A stretch of 64,000 nucleotides of DNA, taken from Paractinoplanes ferrugineus. Its GTDB lineage: Bacteria; Actinomycetota; Actinomycetes; Mycobacteriales; Micromonosporaceae. The notes under the pieces are model-generated. The model did not search any database. It was not told the DNA's origin and was given only the letters and a program-made list of their open reading frames with translations. Shown here in pieces: positions 1-7,587 of this stretch; within the stretch, counting starts at the first letter, position 1; each line of letters starts with the position of its first letter. The stretch spans positions 62,001 to 126,000 of the forward strand of contig NZ_BOMM01000035.1 of assembly GCF_016862195.1 (NCBI RefSeq). The letters are read 5' to 3'. The position numbers and the translations under genes are program-made.

Positions 1-918
1 ATGCAGGTCTTCGATCCGCCGGCGCAGCCGGAGGTCAACGGCTTCCTGTCGGCGCCCAGCCGGGTGCGGCCGGGCCAGCAGTTCACCATCACCGGCAACG
101 TCTACGCCGACCGTTCGCCGGCGGGCCTGCCGATGGAGATCACCCGGCTCGCCGACGGGGCGCGGGTCGGGCCCACCACGGTGCCCGCCGAGAGCTTCGA
201 GTTCACCGACACGGCACCGGCCGCCGGAAGCGTGACCTACCGGCTGCGCGTCGCCGGCTTCGTCACCGAGACAACCGTCACGACAGCAGTGCCGCAGCCG
301 GCGACGCTGACGCTGGACCACAACGGCGCGTACTACAACCAGGGCACGACGGTCACCTTCTCCGCGCACCTGGGCGCCACCGACGTCAACCGCACCGTCG
401 CGATCTACGCCGACCCCGCCGGCACCGACCCCAAGCGGCTGTTGACCAGCAAGGCAGTCGACGCCAAGGGCAACGTGACGGCCGCCCTCAAGCTGTCGCG
501 CAACACCCTGGTCACCGCCACGTTCGCGGGCGACGACTTCACCACCCCGGCGTCCGCCTCCGCGATGGTCTACACCCGGGCGAGCGTGTCGACGGCGGTG
601 TCGAAGAACTACAAGAAGAAGGGCTCCTACTTCGTCTTCCGCAAGAAGGCGAACCCGGTGTTCACGACGACGATGACCGCATACCCCAAGCGCAAGCAGT
701 ACCTGGTGGTCGAGTCCTACTCGGGAGGCCGGTGGCGGGCGGTGAAGTCGGGCTATTACGCGTTGTCCAGCGCCGGGAAGTCCACTGTCACGTTCACCAA
801 CAGCCGCAAGACCGGCGTGAACTATCGAGTCCGCGCCGGCTACCTGACCGGCCAGTCGGGCGACACCGTCAACGCCACCAACTACAGTCCGTACCTCTAC
901 TTCAATTTCACGAAGTAG
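1..918 (+). CDS. Secreted Ig-like repeat protein, 3' part
   Basis: The frame is open from the window edge, so the ATG at base 1 need not be the real start; no signal peptide is visible and the gene probably extends upstream. About 305 residues are seen. Residues ~14-95 and ~98-195 look like two Ig-like beta-sandwich repeats (PSRVRPGQQFTITGNVY, then LTLDHNGAYYNQGTTVTFSA, rich in T/V/G strands). The last ~110 residues are Lys/Tyr/Ser-rich (NYKKKGSYFVFRKK) and resemble the tails of other exported proteins of this window, such as the one at 30753. No catalytic motif is visible. Role inferred: cell-surface or extracellular structural or adhesive protein. Followed by a separate small ORF and a terminator. 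Confidence 0.6.
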   Translation: MQVFDPPAQPEVNGFLSAPSRVRPGQQFTITGNVYADRSPAGLPMEITRLADGARVGPTTVPAESFEFTDTAPAAGSVTYRLRVAGFVTETTVTTAVPQPATLTLDHNGAYYNQGTTVTFSAHLGATDVNRTVAIYADPAGTDPKRLLTSKAVDAKGNVTAALKLSRNTLVTATFAGDDFTTPASASAMVYTRASVSTAVSKNYKKKGSYFVFRKKANPVFTTTMTAYPKRKQYLVVESYSGGRWRAVKSGYYALSSAGKSTVTFTNSRKTGVNYRVRAGYLTGQSGDTVNATNYSPYLYFNFTK

Positions 919-1002
919 CGGTACATTTCTGGCGGGACACATGCACCGCCCCGGATCCGACTAACGTGGCTGGCCGTTGATCATCAACGGGGGAGCAGAT
1001 TC

Positions 1003-1164
1003 TTGAAGTCTCAGCTACGCCTTCTCGGCATCACCCTCCTGGCCGCCGGCCCGCTGTCCACCGGTTCTTCGCATCGCCGCGAAGTGACCGCCGTCCGCGA
1101 AGACCGCCCACCACGGCCCCGGCCCCGCTCGAACCGGCCGCTGGGCGGCCCCGCCTGCCGGTGA
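1003..1164 (+). CDS. Putative small secreted peptide (TTG start)
   Basis: A 53-codon frame starts at TTG 1003, 8 nt after a GGGGAG ribosome-binding site (990-995). The first ~22 residues look like a signal sequence (MKSQLRLLGITLLAAGPLST), followed by a short Arg/Pro-rich tail with one Cys near the end. It ends 10 nt before a perfect terminator. I recognise no family. It could be a truncated secreted protein whose rest has been lost. The good RBS, export-like head and terminator argue for expression; the short, low-complexity body argues against a conserved function. Confidence 0.35.
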   Translation: MKSQLRLLGITLLAAGPLSTGSSHRREVTAVREDRPPRPRPRSNRPLGGPACR

Positions 1165-1174
1165 CCACAAAGCG

Positions 1175-1200
1175 AAGGCCCCGCCACTCGGCGGGGCCTT
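1175..1200 (+). terminator. Intrinsic terminator
   Basis: Perfect 11-bp stem AAGGCCCCGCC / GGCGGGGCCTT with a 4-nt loop. It ends the transcript of the small ORF and the upstream gene and insulates the ArsR operon. Confidence 0.8.
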
Positions 1201-1272
1201 CCGCGTAGTCGGCCCGGAAGCCCGGCAACGCGTCGGAAATCATCGACATGTCGGCAATCTCCGACGTATCGT

Positions 1273-1590
1273 GTGGTGGTGTCCGAAGACGACGTGTTCC
1301 TCGCCCTGGCGAACCCGGTTCGCCGCAGACTGCTGCAACTGCTCACCGCCGGGCCTCGGACGGCGGGCGACCTCGCCGACCAGTTCGACCTGAGCCGGTC
1401 GGCGGTAGCCGAGCACCTGCGGGTGCTCCGCCAGGCGGCGCTGGTGCACGACGAACCCAGAGGCCGGCACCGGCATTACCGGCTGACCGCGGAGCCGCTC
1501 ACCCACGTCGGCGACTGGCTCCACCCGTTCGAACGATTCTGGCGTCAGCGACTGCGCTCACTCGCCGATGTCGCCGAGGAGGACCAGTGA
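1273..1590 (+). CDS. ArsR-family winged-helix regulator
   Basis: A 105-residue ArsR/SmtB-type repressor of the short metal-independent kind. Residues ~8-85 form the winged helix: LALANPVRRRLLQLL (helix 1), then the recognition helix in LSRSAVAEHLRVLRQA, then a basic wing (EPRGRHRHYRL). No Cys metal site is present, so metal sensing is unlikely. The start is one of three tandem GTG codons (1273, 1276, 1279); no strong RBS decides between them. Its stop overlaps the GTG start of the SRPBCC gene (GTGA), the classical pairing of such repressors with AHSA1/SRPBCC proteins, where the regulator controls its own operon. Ligand unknown. Confidence 0.88.
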   Translation: MVVSEDDVFLALANPVRRRLLQLLTAGPRTAGDLADQFDLSRSAVAEHLRVLRQAALVHDEPRGRHRHYRLTAEPLTHVGDWLHPFERFWRQRLRSLADVAEEDQ

Positions 1591-2000
1591 CCGGAACCAT
1601 CACCGTCGACCAGTTCGTCGCCGCACCACCGAGCGAAGTCTGGCGCACGCTCACCGACCCCGAACTGCACGCGCGCTGGTGGGTGCCCGGCGACATCGCC
1701 GCCACCGTGGGCCACCGCTTCCATCTCCAGATGCCGGGATGGGGAGCCGTGCCCTGCGAAGTCCTCGAAGTCGTCCCCGAAGCGAAGCTGGTCTACACGT
1801 TCAACAAGACCTGGACGCTGACCTGGCGTCTGGTTGCGGAGGGCCAAGGTACTCGGCTGTTCTTCGAGCACAGCGGGTTCGACTTCGATCAGAAATCCGA
1901 ACGCGACGCCTTCAACCGCATGGGACCCGGATGGCGTGACCGAATACTGCCGCAACTGGCACAGGCGGCCACCCAACGGAGTGCTCGTGGACGAGGATGA
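1587..2000 (+). CDS. SRPBCC / AHSA1-domain protein
   Basis: A 137-residue START-like helix-grip protein of the activator-of-Hsp90-ATPase-like (AHSA1) family. ITVDQFVAAPPSEVWRTLTD is the typical first strand and helix, ARWWVPGDI is the usual second block, and a C-terminal helix follows FEHSGF. Such proteins bind hydrophobic ligands in a deep pocket; no enzyme activity can be read here. It starts with GTG at 1587, overlapping the ArsR stop by 4 nt, and its 3' end overlaps the next ORF by 14 nt, so the three genes are probably translated as a coupled unit. Confidence 0.85.
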   Translation: MTGTITVDQFVAAPPSEVWRTLTDPELHARWWVPGDIAATVGHRFHLQMPGWGAVPCEVLEVVPEAKLVYTFNKTWTLTWRLVAEGQGTRLFFEHSGFDFDQKSERDAFNRMGPGWRDRILPQLAQAATQRSARGRG

Positions 2001-2391
2001 ATTGCTTCGCCGCTATGGCCTTCGACCCTCGACCGACGTACTCGGCGAGATCCGGCGCATCCTCCGAACCGAAGCGGAGCTCATTCAGGATGACCAGGAC
2101 ACCGAGCTGATGAAGCTGGCATGCGTCCAGCTGTTCAACGCCGGCGACCTCAACGACGTCCTGACCATCTGGCAAGCCAAAGAATCGAGCTTCGACGCGC
2201 ACTGCGCCCTGGACGTCCAGCTGCTCTGCGGCGCGGGCCTCGACGCAACCAAGGCACATCTCGCCGCCGACGGCTCCGAACTCGCCGACGCCGCCCTGGC
2301 CTACCTGACCGAGTGCGAAGCCGCCGGCAACTTCCGCCACTTCTCCGTCGACCAGTACGCACGCGGGTGGGCCGACTACTTCCGCGAATAG
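1987..2391 (+). CDS. Conserved hypothetical protein, third gene of the ArsR operon
   Basis: A 134-residue soluble protein with no signal peptide or membrane segment. It is mainly alpha-helical and acidic (LLRRYGLRPSTDVLGEIRRI near the N-terminus; LFNAGDLNDVLTIWQAKESS in the middle), with three Cys. I do not recognise the family, though it resembles small actinobacterial proteins of unknown function. GTG 1987 is chosen because GGAG lies 5 nt upstream; GTG 1981 is the alternative. It overlaps the SRPBCC gene by 14 nt and is followed by a strong hairpin, so it ends the operon. Confidence 0.65.
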   Translation: MDEDELLRRYGLRPSTDVLGEIRRILRTEAELIQDDQDTELMKLACVQLFNAGDLNDVLTIWQAKESSFDAHCALDVQLLCGAGLDATKAHLAADGSELADAALAYLTECEAAGNFRHFSVDQYARGWADYFRE

Positions 2392-2416
2392 ACGAGTCGC
2401 CGGCTTCGAGAACACG

Positions 2417-2456
2417 AACCCCCGTCGTCCTGCTTCGCGCAGGTCGGCGGGGGTTT
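2417..2456 (+). terminator. Intrinsic terminator of the ArsR operon
   Basis: AACCCCCG pairs with CGGGGGTTT around an inner CCTGC/GCAGG stem with a TTCG-type loop, and a T run follows. It lies 25 nt after the operon stop, between that operon and the opposing tRNA-Ser gene. Confidence 0.75.
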
Positions 2457-2475
2457 CTGCGGTTCACGACGAGTG

Positions 2476-2560
2476 CGGAGGACGTGGGATTCGAACCCAC
2501 GATGAGTTTCCCCATACCGGTTTTCAAGACCGGCGCCATCGGCCACTAGGCGAGTCCTCC
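2476..2560 (-). tRNA. tRNA-Ser (anticodon UGA)
   Basis: On the minus strand the acceptor arm GGAGGAC pairs with GTCCTCC, with discriminator G at 2476. The anticodon loop reads CTTGAAA (anticodon TGA) within the stem CGGT/ACCG. A long variable arm (ATGGGGAAACTCAT) marks it as class II serine tRNA, and the T-loop GTTCGAATC is canonical. CCA is not encoded. Length 85 nt. Confidence 0.95.
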
Positions 2561-2781
2561 AAGTGTTGCGCTCCCAGTTTGCCAGACTCGAGCACGTGGC
2601 TTGGTGACCCCTCTTAACCGAAACTTATATTAAGACTCTTAACAGGCTTCTGAGCTGCTAAAACGAGCCTTGCGGCAGCGTGCTTGCCGGTTGACAGGGT
2701 ATCGATCGGGGTGTTTATTGTTCACCTACCTTACTGATCCCCGCCCACGGCCCCCACCTACGGCAAGGGAGTCCCCCGAAG
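2561..2781 (+). promoter_or_regulatory. Promoter region of the GH30-GH18 operon
   Basis: A TTGACA -35 lies at 2691-2696, with a T-rich -10-like TTTATT at 2714-2719 (17-nt spacer). Upstream is an unusually AT-rich patch with two direct copies of CTCTTAAC (2611-2618 and 2636-2643, 25 bp apart) bracketing TTATATTAAG. These could be an activator or repressor site for the glycosidase operon. I see no DasR-type box (ACTGGTCTAGACCAGT-like) despite the downstream chitinase-family gene. Confidence 0.5.
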
Positions 2782-4653
2782 ATGTCCATCCCCATGCCCC
2801 GAAGAAAGACGCTGATCGTGGCGGCGTCCGCGACTGTGCTCGCGGCGGCGGTCGTGATCACGGCGCCGCAGGCGTTTGCGGCCGGCGAGAGCGTCAACGT
2901 CTATCTGACCACCACCAGCGACAGCGGTGGCCGCACCGTCACCCGCGGGCTGCAGCAACAGACCCCCATCTCGTTCGCGAGCAGCAGCGGCGCCGGCAAC
3001 CAGACGATCAGCGTCAACGAGAACACCACCTACCAGCCGTTCGAGGGCGCCGGTGCGTCGATGACCGACACCGCCGCCTTCGACCTCAAGGGGTCGGGCG
3101 CGCTTTCCGCCGCGACTCAGAACGACGTGCTGACCAAGCTGTTCAGCAACTCGAACGGCATCGGCGTCAGCGCGCTGCGCAACGTCATCGGGTCGTCCGA
3201 CCTGGCGCAGAACAACTTCTCGTACGACCCGACCTGCTGCGACGTGAACGACTTCGCGCTCTCGCGGGACGCCGACGTCATGGCGTTGACGAAGCAGGCG
3301 TACGGCTTGAATCCCTCGATGTTCGTGATGGGTTCGCCCTGGACGGCGCCGACGTGGATGAAGGACAACAACGCCTACAGCCAGGGTTATCTGCAGGCGC
3401 AGTACTACAAGGCGTACGCGCAGTACTTCGTGAAGTACATCCAGGGCTATCAGGCGCAGGGTGTGCCGATCAAGTACGTCACCGAGCAGAACGAGCCCGG
3501 CTGCTGCGCCGGCTACCCCTCGATGCAGTGGGCGGTTTCCGGTCTCCAGTCGTTCGCCAAGAACGATCTGCTGCCGGCGCTCCAGTCGGCGGGCCTGAAC
3601 ACCAAGCTGCTGATCGGCGACTGGAACTTCGACACGTACGACCAATGGGTGGCGCCGCTGGTGGCCGACAGCGCCATCCGGAACCACCCGAACTTCGGCG
3701 GTATCGCCTGGCACGACTACGGCGGCAATCCGTCGACCGCGAGCACCGTGCACAACCAGTACCCGTCGGTGAACGCGTACATGACCGAGCACTCGGGTGG
3801 CACCTGGGTCGGCAACCAGCACGCCGACGACATGGGCGACCTGATCGACTACTTCCGCAACTGGGGTCGTAGTTGGACGAAGTGGTCGCTCGCCGTCGAC
3901 GAGTCGATGGGCCCGCACAACGGCGGCTGCGGCACGTGCACCGGTCTGGTGACCGTGCACCGCAACGACGGCCGGCGCGGCCAGGTGGACTACACCGTCG
4001 AGTACTACACCATGGGTCACCTCACCAAGTTCGTGAAGCCGGGCGCGGTGCGGATCGACTCGTCGGCCAACTCGACAGTCCCCAACGTCGCGTTCAAGAA
4101 CAGCGACGGGTCGAAGGCGCTGATCGCCTACAACACGAGCGGCAGCACCCAGTCGGTCAAGGTCAACTGGGGCGGGCAGTCCTTCACGTACTCGCTGCCG
4201 ACGAAGACGAGCGCCACCTTCACCTGGAGCGGAACGCCGGGATCGGGCGGCGGAACCGGCACCGACAGGACGGGCGCGATCACCGGGCTCGGTGGCAAGT
4301 GCCTCGACGTCACCAGCGGTTCGACCACCAACGGCAACCAGCCCCAACTCTGGGACTGCGTCTCGGGAAGCACCAACCAGCAGTGGACGGTCGGCGCGGA
4401 CGGCTCGGTCAAGGGCCTCGGCAAGTGCCTCGACGTGGCCGGAAACTCCACTTCGGACGGCGCCGCCGTACATCTGTGGGACTGCTTCTCGACGGTCGCG
4501 TCGCAGAAGTGGACCGCCTCCGGCGGGACCCTGATCAACACCGTGTCGGGCAAGTGCCTCGACGTCAAGGACAACAACTCCGCAAACGGGGCCAAGCTGC
4601 AGATCTGGAGCTGCACCGGCGCCGCCAACCAGAAGTGGCAGGTTCCGGCATGA
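2782..4653 (+). CDS. Secreted GH30 family glycosidase with ricin-type lectin domain
   Basis: A 623-residue exported enzyme. Residues 1-34 are a signal peptide (PRRKTL, hydrophobic core, AFA-A cleavage). Residues ~60-475 are the GH30 (beta/alpha)8 plus beta-domain: the acid/base is in TEQNEP (Glu238) and the nucleophile in MTEHSGG (Glu336). GH30 retaining enzymes include glucosylceramidases, beta-1,6-glucanases and xylanases; the early GAGASMTDTAAF motif fits the glucanase/glucosylceramidase side, but substrate is not proven. A Gly/Ser/Thr linker leads to a beta-trefoil ricin/CBM13 domain (~497-623) with three QxW repeats (QQWTV, QKWTA, QKWQV) for carbohydrate binding. The ATG of the GH18 gene overlaps its stop. 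Confidence 0.88.
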   Translation: MSIPMPRRKTLIVAASATVLAAAVVITAPQAFAAGESVNVYLTTTSDSGGRTVTRGLQQQTPISFASSSGAGNQTISVNENTTYQPFEGAGASMTDTAAFDLKGSGALSAATQNDVLTKLFSNSNGIGVSALRNVIGSSDLAQNNFSYDPTCCDVNDFALSRDADVMALTKQAYGLNPSMFVMGSPWTAPTWMKDNNAYSQGYLQAQYYKAYAQYFVKYIQGYQAQGVPIKYVTEQNEPGCCAGYPSMQWAVSGLQSFAKNDLLPALQSAGLNTKLLIGDWNFDTYDQWVAPLVADSAIRNHPNFGGIAWHDYGGNPSTASTVHNQYPSVNAYMTEHSGGTWVGNQHADDMGDLIDYFRNWGRSWTKWSLAVDESMGPHNGGCGTCTGLVTVHRNDGRRGQVDYTVEYYTMGHLTKFVKPGAVRIDSSANSTVPNVAFKNSDGSKALIAYNTSGSTQSVKVNWGGQSFTYSLPTKTSATFTWSGTPGSGGGTGTDRTGAITGLGGKCLDVTSGSTTNGNQPQLWDCVSGSTNQQWTVGADGSVKGLGKCLDVAGNSTSDGAAVHLWDCFSTVASQKWTASGGTLINTVSGKCLDVKDNNSANGAKLQIWSCTGAANQKWQVPA

Positions 4654-6059
4654 AGAAGCTTCTCGCAGTTCTCGGCGGGGTGGCGGTGGTCGCCACGATG
4701 GGCGTCATCGGCATCACCAACGCGTCGGCCGCCAGCGCCGGCACTCTCGTCAGCGGCCTGAACAGCAAGTGTCTCGACGTGACCGACGGCTCCACCGCGA
4801 ACGGCAACCTGCCGCAGCTCTGGGACTGCACGGCGGGCAACACCAACCAGGTGTGGACGATCGCCGACAACGGCCAGGTCCAGGCCCGCGGCAAGTGCCT
4901 GGACGTGGCGAACAACTCGACCGCGGACGGTGGGACCGTGCACCTCTGGGACTGCTACGACACGGTGGCGACCCAGAAGTGGACCCTCACCAACGGCGCT
5001 CTGCTCAACTCCGCGTCGGGCAAGTGCCTGGACGTCAAGGACAAGAACACCGCCAACGGCGCGAAACTGCAGATCTGGTCCTGTACGAACACGTCCAACC
5101 AGAAGTGGACCCTCGGCGGGGGCACGACCACGCCGCCGACCACCACGCCTCCCACCAGCACTCCGCCGTCGACCGGTGGACCCGGGATCAAGGCGGTCGC
5201 GCCCTACTACTACACCGGGTGGGGCAACCCGCCGAACCTGACCACCGTCACCCAGACCACCGGGGTCAAGTGGTTCACGATGGCGTTCATGCTGAACAGC
5301 GGCAACTGCGACCCGAAGTGGGACGGCGGCCGGGCGCTGACCGGCGGGGCCGACCAGGCCGCGATCAACACGATCCGCGCCAACGGGGGTGACGTCGTGA
5401 TTTCCTTCGGCGGCGCCGCCGGACCGTGGCTCGAGCACACCTGCTCGAGCGCTTCGGCGCTGGCCGGGGCCTACCAGAAGGTCATCAACGCGTACGGGCT
5501 GAAGGCCATCGACATCGACATCGAGGGCACTCCGTACAACACCGCGGCCGACCAGCAGAAGACGGTCGACGCGCTGAAGACCATCAAGGCCAACAACCCC
5601 GGCATCATCACCTACATCACCCTGGGCAGCGGCACCACCGGGCCGGACTCCTCGCTGATCAACCGAGCCGCCGCGGCCGGTCTGGTGATCGACGGCTGGG
5701 GCATCATGACCTTCGACTGGGGCAGCACCGGCAACAACCAGGGCGCCCTGACCATCCAGGCGGCGGACGGGCTGAAGAACCGGCTCAAGTCGGCGTACGG
5801 CTGGTCGGACGCGGAGGCCTACAGGCACGTCGGCATCTCGTCGATGAACGGCATCACCGACGAGAAGGCGGTGGTCACCCTCGCCGACATGCAGACCATC
5901 ACCGCGTACGCGCAGCAGCACACCATCGCCCGCCTGACGTTCTGGTCGCTGAACCGGGACCGGCAGTGCTCGGGCGGATACCCGAATGACGACACGTGCA
6001 GTGGCGTGTCGCAGTCGGCCTACCAGTTCACGAAGATCATCGGCGCCTACAAGGGCTGA
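4650..6059 (+). CDS. Secreted GH18 chitinase-like enzyme with ricin-type lectin domain
   Basis: A 469-residue exported protein starting at ATG 4650 inside the GH30 stop codon (ATGA). Residues 1-28 are a signal peptide (MKKLL, TNASAAS). Residues ~30-156 are a beta-trefoil lectin domain nearly identical in layout to that of the GH30 protein, with QVW/QKW repeats. A Thr/Pro linker (~159-177) precedes the GH18 barrel, which begins at VAPYYYTGW. The barrel carries the family signature AIDIDIEG, D288-x-D290-x-E292, with Glu292 as proton donor. Family role: hydrolysis of beta-1,4-GlcNAc polymers by substrate assistance. Shared lectin modules and overlapping translation suggest the two enzymes act together on fungal or microbial wall glucan and chitin (inference). 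Confidence 0.9.
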   Translation: MKKLLAVLGGVAVVATMGVIGITNASAASAGTLVSGLNSKCLDVTDGSTANGNLPQLWDCTAGNTNQVWTIADNGQVQARGKCLDVANNSTADGGTVHLWDCYDTVATQKWTLTNGALLNSASGKCLDVKDKNTANGAKLQIWSCTNTSNQKWTLGGGTTTPPTTTPPTSTPPSTGGPGIKAVAPYYYTGWGNPPNLTTVTQTTGVKWFTMAFMLNSGNCDPKWDGGRALTGGADQAAINTIRANGGDVVISFGGAAGPWLEHTCSSASALAGAYQKVINAYGLKAIDIDIEGTPYNTAADQQKTVDALKTIKANNPGIITYITLGSGTTGPDSSLINRAAAAGLVIDGWGIMTFDWGSTGNNQGALTIQAADGLKNRLKSAYGWSDAEAYRHVGISSMNGITDEKAVVTLADMQTITAYAQQHTIARLTFWSLNRDRQCSGGYPNDDTCSGVSQSAYQFTKIIGAYKG

Positions 6060-6074
6060 TCCACCCGGGCAGAG

Positions 6075-6109
6075 GGCTCGCGAGCAGCGGTGGGCGCTGC
6101 TCGCGAGCC
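6075..6109 (+). terminator. Intrinsic terminator of the GH operon
   Basis: Perfect 15-bp stem GGCTCGCGAGCAGCG / CGCTGCTCGCGAGCC with a 5-nt loop, followed by TTCTT. It lies 15 nt after the GH18 stop. Confidence 0.9.
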
Positions 6110-6149
6110 TTCTTCGTTTCCGGTCGTACGCCTCGGGCAAGCTAGAGCC

Positions 6150-7112
6150 ATGCAAGCGATCGTGATCGAAGACAAACGGCTGGTCCTGCGCGAGGTCGCC
6201 GACCCGGTGCCCGGTGACGGCGAGGTGGTCGTCGACGTGACCGCGGCCGGGGTCAACCGGGCCGACGTCTCGCAGCGCCAGGGTTCCTATCCGCCGCCCC
6301 CGGGTGCTTCGGAATATCCCGGTCTCGAGTGCGCCGGCGTGATCAGCGCGGTGGGTGCCGGTGTCACCGGTCACCATGTGGGCGAGCGCGTGTCGGCCCT
6401 GCTGGCCGGCGGGGGCTATGCCGAGCGGGTGGCGATCCCGGCCGGTCAGCTGCTTCCGGTGCCGACCGGCCTGTCGCTGCAGGAGTCGGCGGCGCTGCCC
6501 GAGGTCGCCTGCACGGTCTGGTCGAACGTCGTCGACCGGGATCGCCTTCGCAAGGGTGAGACGCTGCTCGTGCACGGTGGTGGCAGCGGCATCGGGTCGT
6601 TCGCGATCCAGCTCGGCAAGGCGCTGGGCGCCACCGTCATCGCCACCGCTCGCGCGAGCAAGCACGACAAGCTGCGGGCGCTCGGCGCCGACCTGGTCAT
6701 CGACTACACGACAGACGACTTCGTGGCGGCCACAAAGGACTTCACCGATGGCGCCGGGGCCGACGTGGTGCTCGACATCGTCGGCGCGAAATACCTCTCC
6801 CGCAACCTCGACCTGCTCGCCGTCAACGGCCGCATCACGGTCATCGGCTTCCAGGGCGGCCGCACCGCCGAGCTCGACCTGGTGCAGCTGATGTCCAAGC
6901 GGGGCTCGATCTCGTCCACGTCGTTGCGCGCCCGCCCGACCGCCGACAAGGCCCGCGTCGTCGCCGGTGTGCGACGCGAGGTGTGGCCGCTCGTCGAGGC
7001 CGGCGCGATCAAGCCGATCATCCACACCACGATGTCGCTGTCAGCGGCGGCCGCGGCGCACGACCTGATGGAGTCCAGCGACCACCTGGGCAAGATCCTG
7101 TTGCTGCCGTGA
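6150..7112 (+). CDS. NAD(P)H:quinone oxidoreductase, MDR superfamily (PIG3-like)
   Basis: A 320-residue zinc-free medium-chain dehydrogenase/reductase. Residues 1-120 are the GroES-like domain (GVNRADVSQRQGSYPPPPGA, typical of quinone oxidoreductases of the TP53I3/PIG3 type, with no Zn-ligand cysteines). A Rossmann domain follows with HGGGSGIGSFAIQLGKALGA for NADPH. The frame is open further upstream, but ATG 6150 gives the family N-terminus MQAIVIEDKRL. Reaction: NADPH-dependent reduction of quinones or reactive enones in the cytoplasm. Monocistronic after a strong terminator. Confidence 0.9.
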   Translation: MQAIVIEDKRLVLREVADPVPGDGEVVVDVTAAGVNRADVSQRQGSYPPPPGASEYPGLECAGVISAVGAGVTGHHVGERVSALLAGGGYAERVAIPAGQLLPVPTGLSLQESAALPEVACTVWSNVVDRDRLRKGETLLVHGGGSGIGSFAIQLGKALGATVIATARASKHDKLRALGADLVIDYTTDDFVAATKDFTDGAGADVVLDIVGAKYLSRNLDLLAVNGRITVIGFQGGRTAELDLVQLMSKRGSISSTSLRARPTADKARVVAGVRREVWPLVEAGAIKPIIHTTMSLSAAAAAHDLMESSDHLGKILLLP

Positions 7113-7587
7113 CCGAACGTAACACCTTCGGGCGTATTACGTAGCTTCTACCGCGATATGGGGCTGTTTCGCGGCGCGTCGGCGTCGGCCGAGGTCGGCC
7201 GTCGCCGACGTCCGGGGCCGAGCCTCCGCGCTCGCCGGCTCGGCCCGGAACCACCTTTCCGAGTTATTGATTCAGGGCCCCGGGCATGGTCGGGGTGGTC
7301 GGCTCGGCTCGTCCTGAAGTCGAGACACGCCCGAGACGTTGGACAATTTAGAAATAGAAGATCACAGATAAACAGCTCAAAAACGATTCGTTTCCTCGAT
7401 GGGGTGAGGGTGATTGTGTGAATTCAGCCCCAAAAGATTCCCGATCTGTGTTGGCATGGTCGACGGAAATGACGAGTTGTCCGGGTTCCCAATTTCGTCC
7501 ATCGTCGGGCGGTGCGGGTGCGGCTAGACGTTATAGCCGGACCATTGGGATTCGCGCGAGTGCCCCGGGCCGATTTCGGAGGCAACG
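7113..7587 (+). other. Long non-coding leader before the NlpC/P60 gene
   Basis: 475 nt without a credible gene. The second half (about 7330-7450) is AT-richer than its surroundings (ATTTAGAAATAGAAGATCAC and neighbouring bases), suggesting a promoter or a structured 5' leader. I looked for the ydaO/c-di-AMP riboswitch often found ahead of actinobacterial wall hydrolases but could not match its conserved core. The region ends in the RBS GGAGG at 7578-7582. Confidence 0.4.

Noticed and set aside
2561..2781. A DasR operator ahead of the GH30-GH18 operon
   Set aside because: No ACTGGTCTAGACCAGT-like sequence is present.
4128..7025. A 965-codon open frame antisense to the GH30, GH18 and quinone oxidoreductase genes
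   Set aside because: Composition is Arg/Val/Gly/Asp-rich with no domain; it exists because antisense third positions of GC-rich genes avoid stop codons. The sense genes have clear catalytic motifs.
7113..7587. A ydaO (c-di-AMP) riboswitch ahead of the NlpC/P60 gene
   Set aside because: Expected from family habit, but the conserved core could not be matched; left as an uncharacterised leader.
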